Shown: one piece after another, positions 7,570 to 15,020 of the stretch
Layout: each line of letters starts with the position of its first letter
How positions within the stretch are numbered: the first letter of the stretch is position 1
Source: Ignavibacteria bacterium
Lineage (GTDB): Bacteria; Bacteroidota; Ignavibacteria; Tepidaquicellales; Tepidaquicellaceae
Direction: 5' to 3'
Assembly (NCBI GenBank): GCA_016710985.1
Contig: JADJTX010000036.1
Location: 1-15,888 of the forward strand
DNA: 15,888 nucleotides
Position numbers and translations under genes: made by a program
Notes under the pieces: generated by a model
Told to the model about the DNA's origin: nothing
Database searches by the model: none
Seen by the model: only the letters and a program-made list of their open reading frames with translations

Positions 7570-7853
7570 TTTATTGGTTGAACTGTTACATTCCCTGAAT
7601 GAACGCTTTCAGATTCAGCTGCACATTGAACGGTTGAAATAATGTCGCTGCCCAGCTTGTTCCGATCCTTATACCGTCGATCTTTACGGAGCTTCCTGAA
7701 GGCCGGTCTGGATGAATGAATTCGACATTATGACATCTCCGACATTACTGACATCATTTCCTGCTGAATCAGCTACTACAGGTGAAGCCGGCTGTGTTGC
7801 AGGCACACCTGATGTGTTTATATACAATCTTGCTATGTCATTGTTGGATCCGC

Positions 7854-8405
7854 TTACAAAGTATAGAGCATATGATCAGGTACGTTGTATTTTTTAGAGT
7901 AAGCCACTGCTGAATATTTAATTGTTCCGTCATATTTTCTAAGGCCAAAGTTAAAAGTAGATGAATTAATTCTTTTCATGTAAACTTTTGTATTAAAGTT
8001 TGTTGATCCGCCCATTTCATCAAGGCAAATGTTAAAACCTTCGGTAGCTAAAGCTGAAAGACTGTCAACCCTTAACATATATGACAGGTAAACCGTACCC
8101 GAAGTCTGATTTCCAAACTGAACTACATTGACATCTCCTTCCGGTTGGTTTGAGAAATGAGCTGTATTTCCAATCCCTGAACCGGTGTAACCTGCGTATG
8201 TCAGACCCGGATTTACAACTTTTATTTTCTTGCCTGTATTCGGTCCTGACCTGAACCAAGTTCCTATTCCTTCAAGACTGTCCCTTACCTGGAAGTTAAA
8301 GTTCTCTACAAACAGAGGCTGTGAATTTGAATCCGAAAAGAAAAGGAGCATTAAAGTTAATACAAGAACATTTTTTAATTTAAGAATGAATTTAATTTTA
8401 GTCAT
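7854..8405 (-). CDS. N-terminal fragment: signal peptide and LamG-like module
   Basis: Start ATG at 8403-8405. Residues 1-28 form a signal peptide with basic start MTKIKF, hydrophobic core VLVLTLMLLFF and a likely cut near SNS before QP. The remaining 155 residues are beta-rich, with FVENFNFQVRDSL, GTWFRSGPNTG, GLTYAGYTGSGIGNT and an acidic DEMGGS stretch. The last seven residues (HMLYTL) are out of frame. The true continuation reads YALYFVSGSNNDIARL in the next frame, down to a stop at 7684-7686 that is itself caused by a second indel. Confidence 0.83.
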   Translation of the reverse strand: MTKIKFILKLKNVLVLTLMLLFFSDSNSQPLFVENFNFQVRDSLEGIGTWFRSGPNTGKKIKVVNPGLTYAGYTGSGIGNTAHFSNQPEGDVNVVQFGNQTSGTVYLSYMLRVDSLSALATEGFNICLDEMGGSTNFNTKVYMKRINSSTFNFGLRKYDGTIKYSAVAYSKKYNVPDHMLYTL

Positions 8406-8494
8406 TATTATTTATCTGATTTTAGTTTTTATAATATTTTGAGAAAATTTTGAAGGATACTTCCAACATTTAACTTTAAACTTTTTTTAATATA

Positions 8495-8559
8495 CAATAA
8501 CCGGCATACCGGTGATGCCTTTAGTTATCAGAAGTTTGCAATCAACTAAGCGGGTTATT
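8495..8559. other. potential three-way-junction structure in divergent intergenic region
   Basis: Three nested inverted repeats can form at once. An outer stem pairs CAATAACC (8495-8502) with GGTTATTG (8552-8559), eight perfect pairs. Inside it, GGCAT/ATGCC (8503-8507 with 8515-8519) closes a loop holding ACCGGTG. A second inner stem pairs TTAGTT with AACTAA (about 8521-8526 with 8544-8549). It lies about 90 bases upstream of the minus-strand start at 8405 and 163 bases upstream of the plus-strand start at 8723. I do not recognise it as a known riboswitch, ribozyme or tRNA. It could be a leader RNA, an operator cluster or a relic of a small mobile repeat. Confidence 0.4.
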
Positions 8560-8689
8560 GTAATGAACTGTACAAAAATATATTCATTTATACTGTTTTA
8601 CAAAGAAAGTTTTTCAGAATTACATAACGATATTCAGTTTATAGTGTATCTAAAAATTGAAATTCTGCCTATTTTGTAACAAAACCTTA

Positions 8690-8695
8690 TATAAT
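8690..8695 (+). promoter_or_regulatory. candidate -10 TATAAT
   Basis: A perfect TATAAT lies 28 bases upstream of the ATG at 8723. No -35 hexamer at proper spacing is convincing (TTGTAA ends only 10 bases upstream), and the region is very AT-rich, so this may be chance. Confidence 0.2.
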
Positions 8696-8722
8696 TACTA
8701 ATTAATTACACTATATTCATAG

Positions 8723-10174
8723 ATGCAGAAAACATCATTTCTCGAGATCATGAGGACACTGGACAGGGATGAACTGAAAAGATTTGAAGCTTTTATCCTC
8801 ACCGTATTTTAATACAAGAAGTCACGTTGTAAAACTCTTTGATGTCATAAAGAGATATGCTCGAATTTCAAAGTAAAGAACTTGATAAAGAAGAGGTCTG
8901 GAAAAGATCTTTCCGGCAAAAAATACAATTACGGATACTGAAAATATCATTTATGACATTACAAAATTTGCCGAGAGATTCCTTGAAGTTGAAGATCTGA
9001 ATTCCAACGAACTGCAGAGAATGAAGAACCTTCTGAATAAGCTTGGTGAGAAAAAACTGGATAATATTTTCGTGAATAAATATAATTCTTTTGAAAAGAG
9101 TTTTTAAGTCATCAAAGTTTTATTACGGATATTTCGGAGATTATCTGGAGCCGAAGCAATGCAGGTTCAGGGTTGAAGCATATGATGTGAGACTTCATAC
9201 AAAGCTTATTTCTGCCGGAATATCTGAGCTGATGATATTTGACTTCCTTGCAAAGTTCAGTAATAATTTTAATAATTATTACATTGGTTTAACTGAGTTC
9301 AATGAGAAACCTGAAAATGATTTTATAGATAGATTCTCCAAAGCTTTATTTTCTGATAAAGAGCTGGGAAAGCTATATAGTAGAGCTGAGCGAAGGACGG
9401 ATAATAATTATAAGATAATAAATATTTTCTTCAGGCTTATGAAATGCTATCTGAATCCGGATGACATTGAATATTATTATGATTTCAAGAAAACTCTCTA
9501 TGACAACGACAGGTACATTTCCGAATCCGGAATGAGAGGTCTTTACGCTTCACTCGGCAGTGCACTCGATAACTGCAATGATGTATCCGGTATTAACAAG
9601 AATCGCGAACTTTATGAGATCATTAATCATCTTGCCGAGAAAAATATTTTTCTGAGCGAAGAAGGAAAGACAATTCCAACACTATACTTATTTTCGGTTA
9701 AAACTGCTGGATACCTTAAGGAGACTGCTTTCATTGAACGCGCCATTAAAGAATATCTTCCGAAGACAGATCCGGAACTTCAGGATAATTTTAAAACATA
9801 CAGTCTTGCTTATCTGCACTATTCTAAGAGTGAATTTGATAAGGCGCTTGAGTATACAAACAAAATAAGCATAGATACTTTCCAGATGAAATATTTTCTG
9901 CGCAATCTTCAGATCATCATCAGTTATGAAAAGGATGATTATGACATGTTTCAGTATTTAAGCGATTCCTACCGGCACTTTCTTTCGAAAAATAAATCTG
10001 TCTCGTCCGGATATAAGGAAAGCAACATGAAGTTTCTTAATTATACAAACACTCTTTTTAAATTAAGAGAAGCTGATGACAGATCGGAAGCAGGATTCAT
10101 TGAAAGTTCTTTGCCGGAGATACAGTTTAAATAAATACTGGCTGATCGATAAATTGAAAGAGCTTGAGAGATGA
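8723..10174 (+). pseudogene. uncharacterised helical protein, 'SPYFN' family (several indels in N-terminal third)
   Basis: A gene of roughly 480 residues once about six small indels are allowed: near 8800 (CTC[TC]ACCG), 8860, 8908, 8936, an extra T in the run at 9101-9105, and one near 10110. The N-terminus reads MQKTSFLEIMRTLDRDELKR, then FEAFILSPYFN. The rest is rich in Leu, Lys, Tyr and paired helices, resembling TPR-like repeats. The true C-terminus is probably LNKYWLIDKLKELER, ending at 10174, because Trp near the end matches the paralogue on the opposite strand. There is no signal peptide or membrane segment, so it is probably cytoplasmic. I have the impression of similar proteins in Ignavibacteria genomes but know no function. 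Convergent with its paralogue at 10682-12120. Confidence 0.68.
9091..10134 (+). CDS. uncharacterised helical protein, main intact fragment
   Basis: This is the largest open piece of the helical-protein gene (347 codons). The TTG at 9091 is not a credible start: it lies in TTTGAAAAGAG, which continues the upstream frame (NKYNSFEKSF) after one extra T. The sequence is helix-forming throughout, with KFYYGYFGDYLEPKQ, then repeated aromatic/leucine helices such as YSLAYLHYSKSEFDKALEYT, a pattern typical of TPR-like helix pairs. No catalytic motif is evident. Its last few residues (SLPEIQFK) are probably out of frame, with the real end about 40 bases further on. Function unknown. Confidence 0.72.
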   Translation: MKRVFKSSKFYYGYFGDYLEPKQCRFRVEAYDVRLHTKLISAGISELMIFDFLAKFSNNFNNYYIGLTEFNEKPENDFIDRFSKALFSDKELGKLYSRAERRTDNNYKIINIFFRLMKCYLNPDDIEYYYDFKKTLYDNDRYISESGMRGLYASLGSALDNCNDVSGINKNRELYEIINHLAEKNIFLSEEGKTIPTLYLFSVKTAGYLKETAFIERAIKEYLPKTDPELQDNFKTYSLAYLHYSKSEFDKALEYTNKISIDTFQMKYFLRNLQIIISYEKDDYDMFQYLSDSYRHFLSKNKSVSSGYKESNMKFLNYTNTLFKLREADDRSEAGFIESSLPEIQFK

Positions 10175-10218
10175 AAAAAATATCGAAATTCCGGTTTTCA
10201 AACTGTCTTTAAAGCTAA

Positions 10219-10266
10219 AAATTACCACAGAGGCTCAGAGATCACAGAGGTTCACAGAGAAATCTT
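10219..10266. repeat. ACCACAGAG-type repeat, left arm of an inverted pair
   Basis: AAATTACCACAGAGGCTCAG and the following CACAGAGGTTCACAGAGA match, in reverse complement, the arm at 10606-10653 over about 45 bases with few mismatches. CACAGAG occurs three times inside this arm. It begins about 45 bases after the end of the helical-protein gene. Confidence 0.72.
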
Positions 10267-10374
10267 ATTTTTAATTAAACAATAATTGGATAGAAGATTA
10301 TTTCATAATATTTGTGTGATCCGAAGTTAGCAGTATAGAATTAACGGTTCAAATACCTCCTCAAAATACTTTTA

Positions 10375-10524
10375 TTAACACCAAGTCACGAAGACATTAT
10401 GGAAAGGTTCTAAAAATAGTTTGCTTGTTACTTTGTGGTTAATTAATGTTTATAATTGAGACAAATATTTCTCCAAAACCCATTTACCACAGACGCATAT
10501 AGAAGGAGACTCACAGAGATTTAT
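10375..10524. repeat. inner repeat copies: TTAACACCAAGTCACGAAG inverted pair and a third ACCACAG copy
   Basis: TTAACACCAAGTCACGAAG (10375-10393) is echoed in reverse complement at about 10422-10443 (read on the minus strand as TTAACCACAAAGTAACAAG). A further copy of the ACCACAG...CTCACAGAGATTT type lies at 10483-10524 in the same orientation as the left outer arm. The whole 435-base gap thus looks like nested or successive insertions of short repeat elements. No open reading frame or transposase is present. Confidence 0.6.
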
Positions 10525-10605
10525 TATTTTTTACTATTGATTGATTATTGAGTCCTAAAATGTTCTTTTTATTTAAATTATACGAGAAACAAAATGAATC
10601 AGATT

Positions 10606-10653
10606 TAATAATTCTCTGTGAAACTCTGTAACTCCGGGTCTCTGTGGTAATTT
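10606..10653. repeat. ACCACAGAG-type repeat, right arm of the inverted pair
   Basis: TTCTCTGTGAAACTCTGTAA followed by CTCTGTGGTAATTT is the inverted partner of the arm at 10219-10266. It ends about 29 bases before the stop codon of the minus-strand paralogue, so the two arms sit almost exactly between the ends of two convergent genes. Confidence 0.72.
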
Positions 10654-10677
10654 AGTTTTTGACAGACTTCTTCAGAA

Positions 10678-11043
10678 TCAATTATTTAAACATTCTCCTG
10701 ACCTCATCACCTTCCCAGTTTTTCTTGTATCCAGACTAACTTTCTTAATGTACATTTTAAAATCATTTTCATCAATTTTCTTTTCATAATACCTGAACAG
10801 CATAATTATATCGCTTAGCTGACTTGTATAAATTTTTAAATACCTTGAGGGAATGTTTTTATTAGACTGAAAATATTTTTTTATTCTTTCAATTTCGTTA
10901 AAAGCTTCATAGCTCATCCTGAGTTCATAGTAAGCCCTGAGTTTTAAAAACGCAGAATCCATGTAGTGAAGATAGATCTTCTTGCTTACTTTGCTTAATA
11001 TCCTTATTACGTCTTCAAACTTTCTTTCCTTGGTTGCGATCAT
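10678..11043 (-). CDS. helical paralogue, C-terminal fragment
   Basis: The fragment has 121 codons, all helix-forming: VIRILSKVSKKIYLHYMDSA, then FLKLRAYYELRMSYEAFNEI and YLKIYTSQLSDIIMLFRYYE. It aligns by eye with residues 245-335 of the plus-strand helical fragment (KALEYTNKISIDTFQMKYFL onward), including the pattern of aromatic positions. The ATG at 11043 is internal. The last 15 residues (KTGKVMRSGECLNN) are out of frame after an extra A in an A-run near 10725; the shifted frame gives KNWEGDEVRRMFK and a TAA at 10682-10684. Confidence 0.6.
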   Translation of the reverse strand: MIATKERKFEDVIRILSKVSKKIYLHYMDSAFLKLRAYYELRMSYEAFNEIERIKKYFQSNKNIPSRYLKIYTSQLSDIIMLFRYYEKKIDENDFKMYIKKVSLDTRKTGKVMRSGECLNN

Positions 11044-12120
11044 TGCATTGGCTATGACTACATTATCCTGCCGTTGTGAAGGCGGCAGAAGAGGAGAATA
11101 ATTTTAATAAATGATCTCACCCATTCAATCTTATTGACAGTCAAACCAATAAATACATAGTCTCTGAATATTATGGGAGCACACCAAGCCGCTTTGCCGT
11201 AAGCTCCTCCCGGAAATATCCTTCAAGCTATCAACAATTTTGAAAAGGTGATTATAAAAAAACGTTTTACTTAAATTTTTCTGATCCATACAGTAATTAA
11301 GAAATAGAAAATAAATAAATTGATTTTCGCTTTTGACAATGATGACTTAATTTTTCCGTGAATGAACTTTGCTTTCTTTAAAATATTTTGTTTCCGGAAA
11401 ATCTTTGAATGATAAATAGACATAATAGATATATGCGTAAGCTATAAACCGCAGGTCTGATCTTTTTAATCTCTCAAACATTTTATCAAAAGGCAGGCTG
11501 TCAAGAGTATTCCGGGAATTTCAGTTTGCTGCTTTATTCCGAGAAATTTCTGATGTAAATTCAATGTTACTTCTTCAGCTGTTTCATATGAATGCATTTC
11601 AAACTCTGATTTTAAAGAAAATCACTCTTCGAATACTATGTTATTATTTAGCCTGAAATAGTTCCTCACCTGATGCAAGGTCAGACAGCAAACTTTCTGT
11701 TTCAATGCTTTTCGGCGGAAGTTTTATTTTTTCGATAAGAATGTTTTTGGAGGAAGTATAAATGTAATCTCCAAACAATTTAAAAGACTCCTTTCCTATG
11801 TAGTACTTCATCAGTATCCGGTTCCCTTTATCAGGCATATGTTTTAATTCATTAATGACAAAAAAACATTTCGAAAATCCTGTAAAGCCTGTGACATCCT
11901 GTTCAATAAAGTATTTTTATTCAGATTCAATTCATCTATCAGAAATTCTATCAGGCTTTTATTGTCATAATTTCGGAAATCACTTTAGGTAAATCAGACA
12001 GAAGATTTAATACGTTAGTATAATTCTTTCCCCGGAAAATATTTTCGAAGTCGCGAAGTTAACGAATTCCTTAAACCTTCTCTGCGAAATTAAGCTTAAT
12101 CCTGTATTAATTTTTGATAT
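10682..12120 (-). pseudogene. uncharacterised helical protein, paralogue of the 8723-10174 gene (multiple indels)
   Basis: The reading frame is heavily interrupted, but frame by frame the minus strand matches the plus-strand helical protein in order. An N-terminal SLISQRRFKEFVNFATSK corresponds to the DRDELKRFEAFILSPYFN region. Then come YTNVLNLLSDLPKV, SLIEFLIDELNLNKNTLLNR, MPDKGNRILMKYYIGKESFK, a poorly readable middle (11045-11640), and a helical C-terminus ending RKNWEGDEVRRMFK at about 10682. The Trp near the end matches the Trp of the paralogue. The start is uncertain; ATATCAAAA near 12120 may be a misread ATGTCAAAA. At least six indels are needed. There is no signal peptide and no known function. 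Between 11045 and 11640 only short pieces in changing frames are readable. Confidence 0.62.
11644..11838 (-). CDS. helical paralogue, central fragment
   Basis: The fragment has 64 codons: MPDKGNRILMKYYIGKESFK, then LFGDYIYTSSKNILIEK and SIETESLLSDLASGEELFQ. The ATG at 11838 is internal: upstream, in the adjacent frame, the reading continues as FFVINELKHMPDKG. The segment corresponds to the LNKLGEKKLDNIFVNKYNSF part of the plus-strand paralogue. The stop at 11644 may be genuine in this reading or an indel product, because the next frame continues NNIVFEE and FSLKSEFEMHSYETAEE. Confidence 0.5.
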   Translation of the reverse strand: MPDKGNRILMKYYIGKESFKLFGDYIYTSSKNILIEKIKLPPKSIETESLLSDLASGEELFQAK

Positions 12121-12313
12121 TTATTTTTGTGAAGATTTCCTAGCTGAATATTTTAAAATAGCCAGCAAAATTACTTTATTCAAACAATTTACTGGTGAAG
12201 ATTGAGCTATCCGCTATTTGAATCTTTACTGTCCTGAACTATTAGGTTTGATATAGACACCCAAATGATATTGGTTTATTATTTGATTTTTAAATTAACC
12301 CAAATTTAAAGAA
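12121..12313. other. AT-rich divergent intergenic region
   Basis: This is the gap between the starts of the minus-strand helical paralogue and the plus-strand Asp-box gene. Promoters for both should lie here, but I find no well-spaced -35/-10 pair and no exact Bacteroidota TAnnTTTG box. No Shine-Dalgarno sequence precedes the ATG at 12314. Confidence 0.5.
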
Positions 12314-13539
12314 ATGAAAAATATTATTCCAACATTTGTTTGCATATCCTGTTAACTTTACTTCTTGAAGCAATTTAGCTTTTTCACAATGGAGCTCAAA
12401 CTGGAAATGGTCAATGGGAAATCCAACAGGTGACGACATCAGATATATTGAAATGGTCCACAAAACGAGTGGGTAGATTTAGGATTTCCTTAATGGTGGA
12501 TTTATCAGGAACAACAAACGCCGGCCTTAGCTGACTTCACGTTCAGATGCTTCGGGGCATAGGTCATAATCTCCGCGCATCAGAGACGGATGGTTCTTTG
12601 ACATTACAACGGATTTGCCGTTGGAAGTCAGGATCTGAACGGGTTGATCTCACGGGACAACCAATGGGGGACAGACTCGGACAAATAGCAAGGTTACCTT
12701 CTACAACTTTCACATCAATATATTTTCTAAATAATAACATATAGCAGTTGCTAGGTGAAGCCATCTGAGCAAAGCAGAAGGAGCACAAACGGAGGATCGA
12801 ACTGACAGCAATGTCTATGGGGAGCAACTACGACTTTGCAGGATGTGTTTGCACTTCGATGCAAATAACATTTATGCAACGAGAGCAAGAATTTATACAA
12901 ATCAACCAATGGCGGTGCTGTTCCGGACCAACGCTTCAACTTCAGCTTCATATGTTTCTTATTTGTATATTTTAAAAACACAGATATGGATTAGCTTGGT
13001 GACGCAGGCAAATTTCAGGATTACAACTAACGGAGGAAGTACGGACTTCACGTGATACCCAGTGACAGATCAGTTAATGAAAGAAATGCAGTTTAATGAT
13101 CCTGAGATCTTATTAGTTGGTGATGAAAATCACGTTTTCAAAACCACAAACTATGGAGTAACGTGGGATCTATTGAATTTTTACAGCAAGCGCACCTGCG
13201 GGAAATATCACAAACGCAATATATTCCCATTGATTGAATCAGTACTGTTGTGATTGCCGGCCTAAATGGTTTGATCTATAAATCTTTGTGCCATTAATAA
13301 ATAGAAATAACTGGTCTACTATTACAATGGCAAAGCATATGGGTTACCTGATGGGAATTTTATGCATCATCGATGACCGCAAGATCTGGGTAGTTTGCGA
13401 CGCTGCTCCAAATTCTATTTTGTATTCTTCAAACGGCGGCGCTTCATAGCCGGGCGGGCAATTACGGCGGGAGCTTCAGACTGAAAATTTCAGGGATGTT
13501 AATTTTTTTTGATGATAACACCGGTTATGTTCGCAGAAA

Positions 13540-13992
13540 ATGGTTCAGTTTTTAAGAATCCCAAACAGCGGATTAAACTGGAGCTACTGGGTACTGAATA
13601 TGGGGCAGCAAACACTGTGGAAACTGTTGATGAGAATGTCGTACCTGTTTGGCTGTAATGCAGGTAAGCTTTTCAGATTCACGAACTCGGGCTTCAATTT
13701 TACCGAATTGCAGATTGGAACAAATACAGTTCAGTTCAGCGATATAAGTTTTGTTGATAAGAATACAGGGTGGGCTGTAATGAGCGTAAAGTATACTTTA
13801 AGTCAATCTAATAAAGGTGCATCCTGGTCAGCACAATTTACTTGTTACTTCATCTTTGCTGGGCATATCTATGATCGACCTGAATACAGGTTATACTTGC
13901 GGCTGGCCTGTAATCATATTGAAAACAACCAATGGCGGAACAAACGGAATCAGCAGGCTTCGCCTATTCCAAACAACGATTACAGGCATTGA
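13540..13992 (+). CDS. Asp-box/Ycf48-like fragment
   Basis: This open piece contains three propeller blades: FLRIPNSGLNWSYWVL, LFRFTNSGFNFTEL with ISFVDKNTGWAVMSV, and SQSNKGASWSAQFT. The ATG at 13540 is not a start; GSVFKIPNSG in the neighbouring frame shows an indel just upstream. After SAQFT near 13840 the true reading moves to the frame LLVTSSLLGISMIDLNTGYT, which runs to about 14110, so the last 50 residues of this piece are spurious. Confidence 0.55.
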   Translation: MVQFLRIPNSGLNWSYWVLNMGQQTLWKLLMRMSYLFGCNAGKLFRFTNSGFNFTELQIGTNTVQFSDISFVDKNTGWAVMSVKYTLSQSNKGASWSAQFTCYFIFAGHIYDRPEYRLYLRLACNHIENNQWRNKRNQQASPIPNNDYRH

Positions 13993-14207
13993 TTTTGCGA
14001 ATGCAAGTAACGGATTTGCCGTATCAGGAGGCGGATTTGCTGTAGCAGGATCTAAGGCGGGGAGAACATGTAACGGCGGTGCTTCCCGGCAGATTATAAA
14101 TGCGGGCTAATCCATTGTTTAAAGTCAAAGCGGCGTTTCATCGCGATTCTGCCATCATAAATTGGACAAATATACTTTAGTATTCACCTCCGTCAACTAA
14201 ACGGGAC

Positions 14208-14555
14208 ATGTATTTAACAATGAACTTTGAGTTATCTTCTGTTGATACAGTAACTGTCGAGCTAAGAAGCAATGTCGCGCCATATAATTTAATAGAATCA
14301 AAGAAAGGGTTGGGTGGTCAGGGTGTTCCTAAGCTGTTCAGTTTCACAACTGTCAGCAACGGAACACCTTACTTTATTGCTTTGAAGCACAGGAACATGA
14401 TCTCAACATGGAGTTCCGGTCCGGTCTCATTCAATAATAATACACTGATCTATGATTTCACTTCTGCAGCGTCACAGGCATACGGAAGCAATACGAAAAA
14501 CGCGGGCGGTTTATGGTCATTTTATCAGGAGATGCAAATCAGGATGAAGGGATAA
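14208..14555 (+). CDS. HRN-ETWS-type module of the Asp-box protein
   Basis: The fragment has 115 codons and aligns throughout with the C-terminal module of the three genes to the left. It has MNFELSSVDTVTVELRSNVA, APYNLIESKKGL and FTTVSNGTPYFIALKHRN, and MISTWSS in place of LETWSK. Next comes YDFTSAASQAYGSNTKNAGG. After LWSFY near 14525 one indel moves the frame. The true continuation is SGDANQDEGINLAD, the first EF-hand loop, whose position 9 is Asn rather than Asp. The ATG at 14208 is internal to the gene. Confidence 0.7.
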   Translation: MYLTMNFELSSVDTVTVELRSNVAPYNLIESKKGLGGQGVPKLFSFTTVSNGTPYFIALKHRNMISTWSSGPVSFNNNTLIYDFTSAASQAYGSNTKNAGGLWSFYQEMQIRMKG

Positions 14556-14747
14556 ATCTTGCGGACGTCCTTGCAAAGCTTATAGGCATGACGCAATTAA
14601 AATACGTAGGGACCATGCATTGTAGCAGACCTTAAACTATGACGGATTTGTAGATCTTACTGATCTGATTCCTGCATTTAATAACAGTTCTTCTTTCATA
14701 ATTGTGAGAAAACCTATAACAGATAAATCAACAAACTTAATAGATTA

Positions 14748-14777
14748 GACTCCGGTGATATTTTTACCGGTCTTTTT
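14748..14777 (+). terminator. Rho-independent terminator
   Basis: CCGGT (14752-14756) pairs with ACCGG (14766-14770) around a nine-base loop, extended by GA/TC flanks, and is followed by TCTTTTTAG. It starts right at the stop of the Asp-box gene, as expected for its 3' end. Confidence 0.75.
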
Positions 14778-14799
14778 AGTTTCAAAGACTCTCAGTATT

Positions 14800-14927
14800 T
14801 CTCTACACAGATTGCTACAGATTTTCTGGTAGATTCAATCTTTAAATTTATATTAAGGTGGTCAAAATTATTGAAAGAATGATCCAGGATTTAAATCTTT
14901 GGTAACATTTGTGTAATCTGGTGAGAG
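14800..14927. repeat. CACAGATT-type inverted repeat pair between convergent genes
   Basis: TCTCTACACAGATTGCTACA (14800-14819) resembles the reverse complement of 14901-14927 (TCTCACCAGATTACACAAAT). The pair is imperfect. It lies between the ends of two convergent genes, as the ACCACAGAG elements at 10219-10653 do, and a similar ATTTGTGTGATC string occurs near 10308. There are no coding features from 14778 to 14958. Confidence 0.5.
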
Positions 14928-15020
14928 ATCAAAATTATTAACAACCATTAATTACTGCTTAAGGATTATATTTATTTCTATACTGAAGCGGTGACAAACC
15001 GGTAATTTTTTTTAAACGTG

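Larger units (their letters stand above)
7093..8405 (-). pseudogene. secreted LamG/concanavalin-like protein with HRN-ETWS module and dockerin-like tail (three indels)
   Basis: One minus-strand gene split into four frames by small indels: minus 1 near 7871 (a lost T after GATCAT), one near 7706 in CCGGCC, and minus 2 near 7586. Joined, it reads: signal peptide; a roughly 220-residue jelly-roll-like module with GLTYAGYTGSGIGNT, NDIARLYINTSGVPAT and VKIDGIRIGTSW; then HRN-ETWS-type and EF-hand modules matching the two FG-GAP genes. The N-terminal module resembles the LamG/concanavalin-like ectodomains common in secreted Bacteroidota and Ignavibacteria proteins, usually thought to bind glycans or other surface ligands (family knowledge; the ligand here is unknown). 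It is convergent with the FG-GAP gene and divergent from the gene at 8723. No Shine-Dalgarno sequence precedes the ATG. Confidence 0.82.
12314..14748 (+). pseudogene. secreted Asp-box/Ycf48-like propeller protein with dockerin-like tail (many indels)
   Basis: The start is the ATG at 12314, opening a signal peptide MKNIIPTFVCILLTLLLEA whose end (SFSQW) is in another frame. Down to about 14110, pieces in changing frames carry the BNR/Asp-box signature (S/T)xNxGxxxW: RITTNGGSTDFT, FKTTNYGVTWD, YSSNGGAS, RFTNSGFNF, SNKGASWS and LKTTNGG. These occur with blades such as ISFVDKNTGWAV and MIDLNTGYTCGW. This matches Ycf48-like beta-propellers, which in secreted Bacteroidota proteins serve unknown extracellular roles rather than photosystem assembly (family knowledge). 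The C-terminus carries the HRN-ETWS-type module and EF-hand loops DANQDEGINLAD (14531-14566) and DLNYDGFVDLTD (14628-14664, one extra A), ending with TAG at 14746-14748. More than ten indels are needed. A hairpin terminator follows at once. Confidence 0.7.

Noticed and set aside
7712..8442. Open frames at 7712-7897 (plus), 8065-8259 (minus) and 8230-8442 (plus)
   Set aside because: They overlap the reconstructed LamG-like gene, whose domain motifs are continuous across the region; these frames show no family resemblance.
8495..8559. Integron attC site or tRNA
   Set aside because: The ends do not fit the RYYYAAC and GTTRRRY core sites, there is no integrase or cassette array, and there is no CCA-type acceptor or recognisable anticodon or T arm.
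8495..8559. Hammerhead ribozyme or known riboswitch with a three-way junction
   Set aside because: The CUGAUGA and GAAA core of hammerheads and the conserved cores of the TPP, purine and c-di-GMP riboswitches are absent.
12547..12981. Open frames at 12547-12744 (plus), 12564-12827 (minus) and 12751-12981 (minus)
   Set aside because: They are out-of-frame readings inside the damaged Asp-box gene; the minus-strand ones are Cys-rich and low-complexity with no motif.
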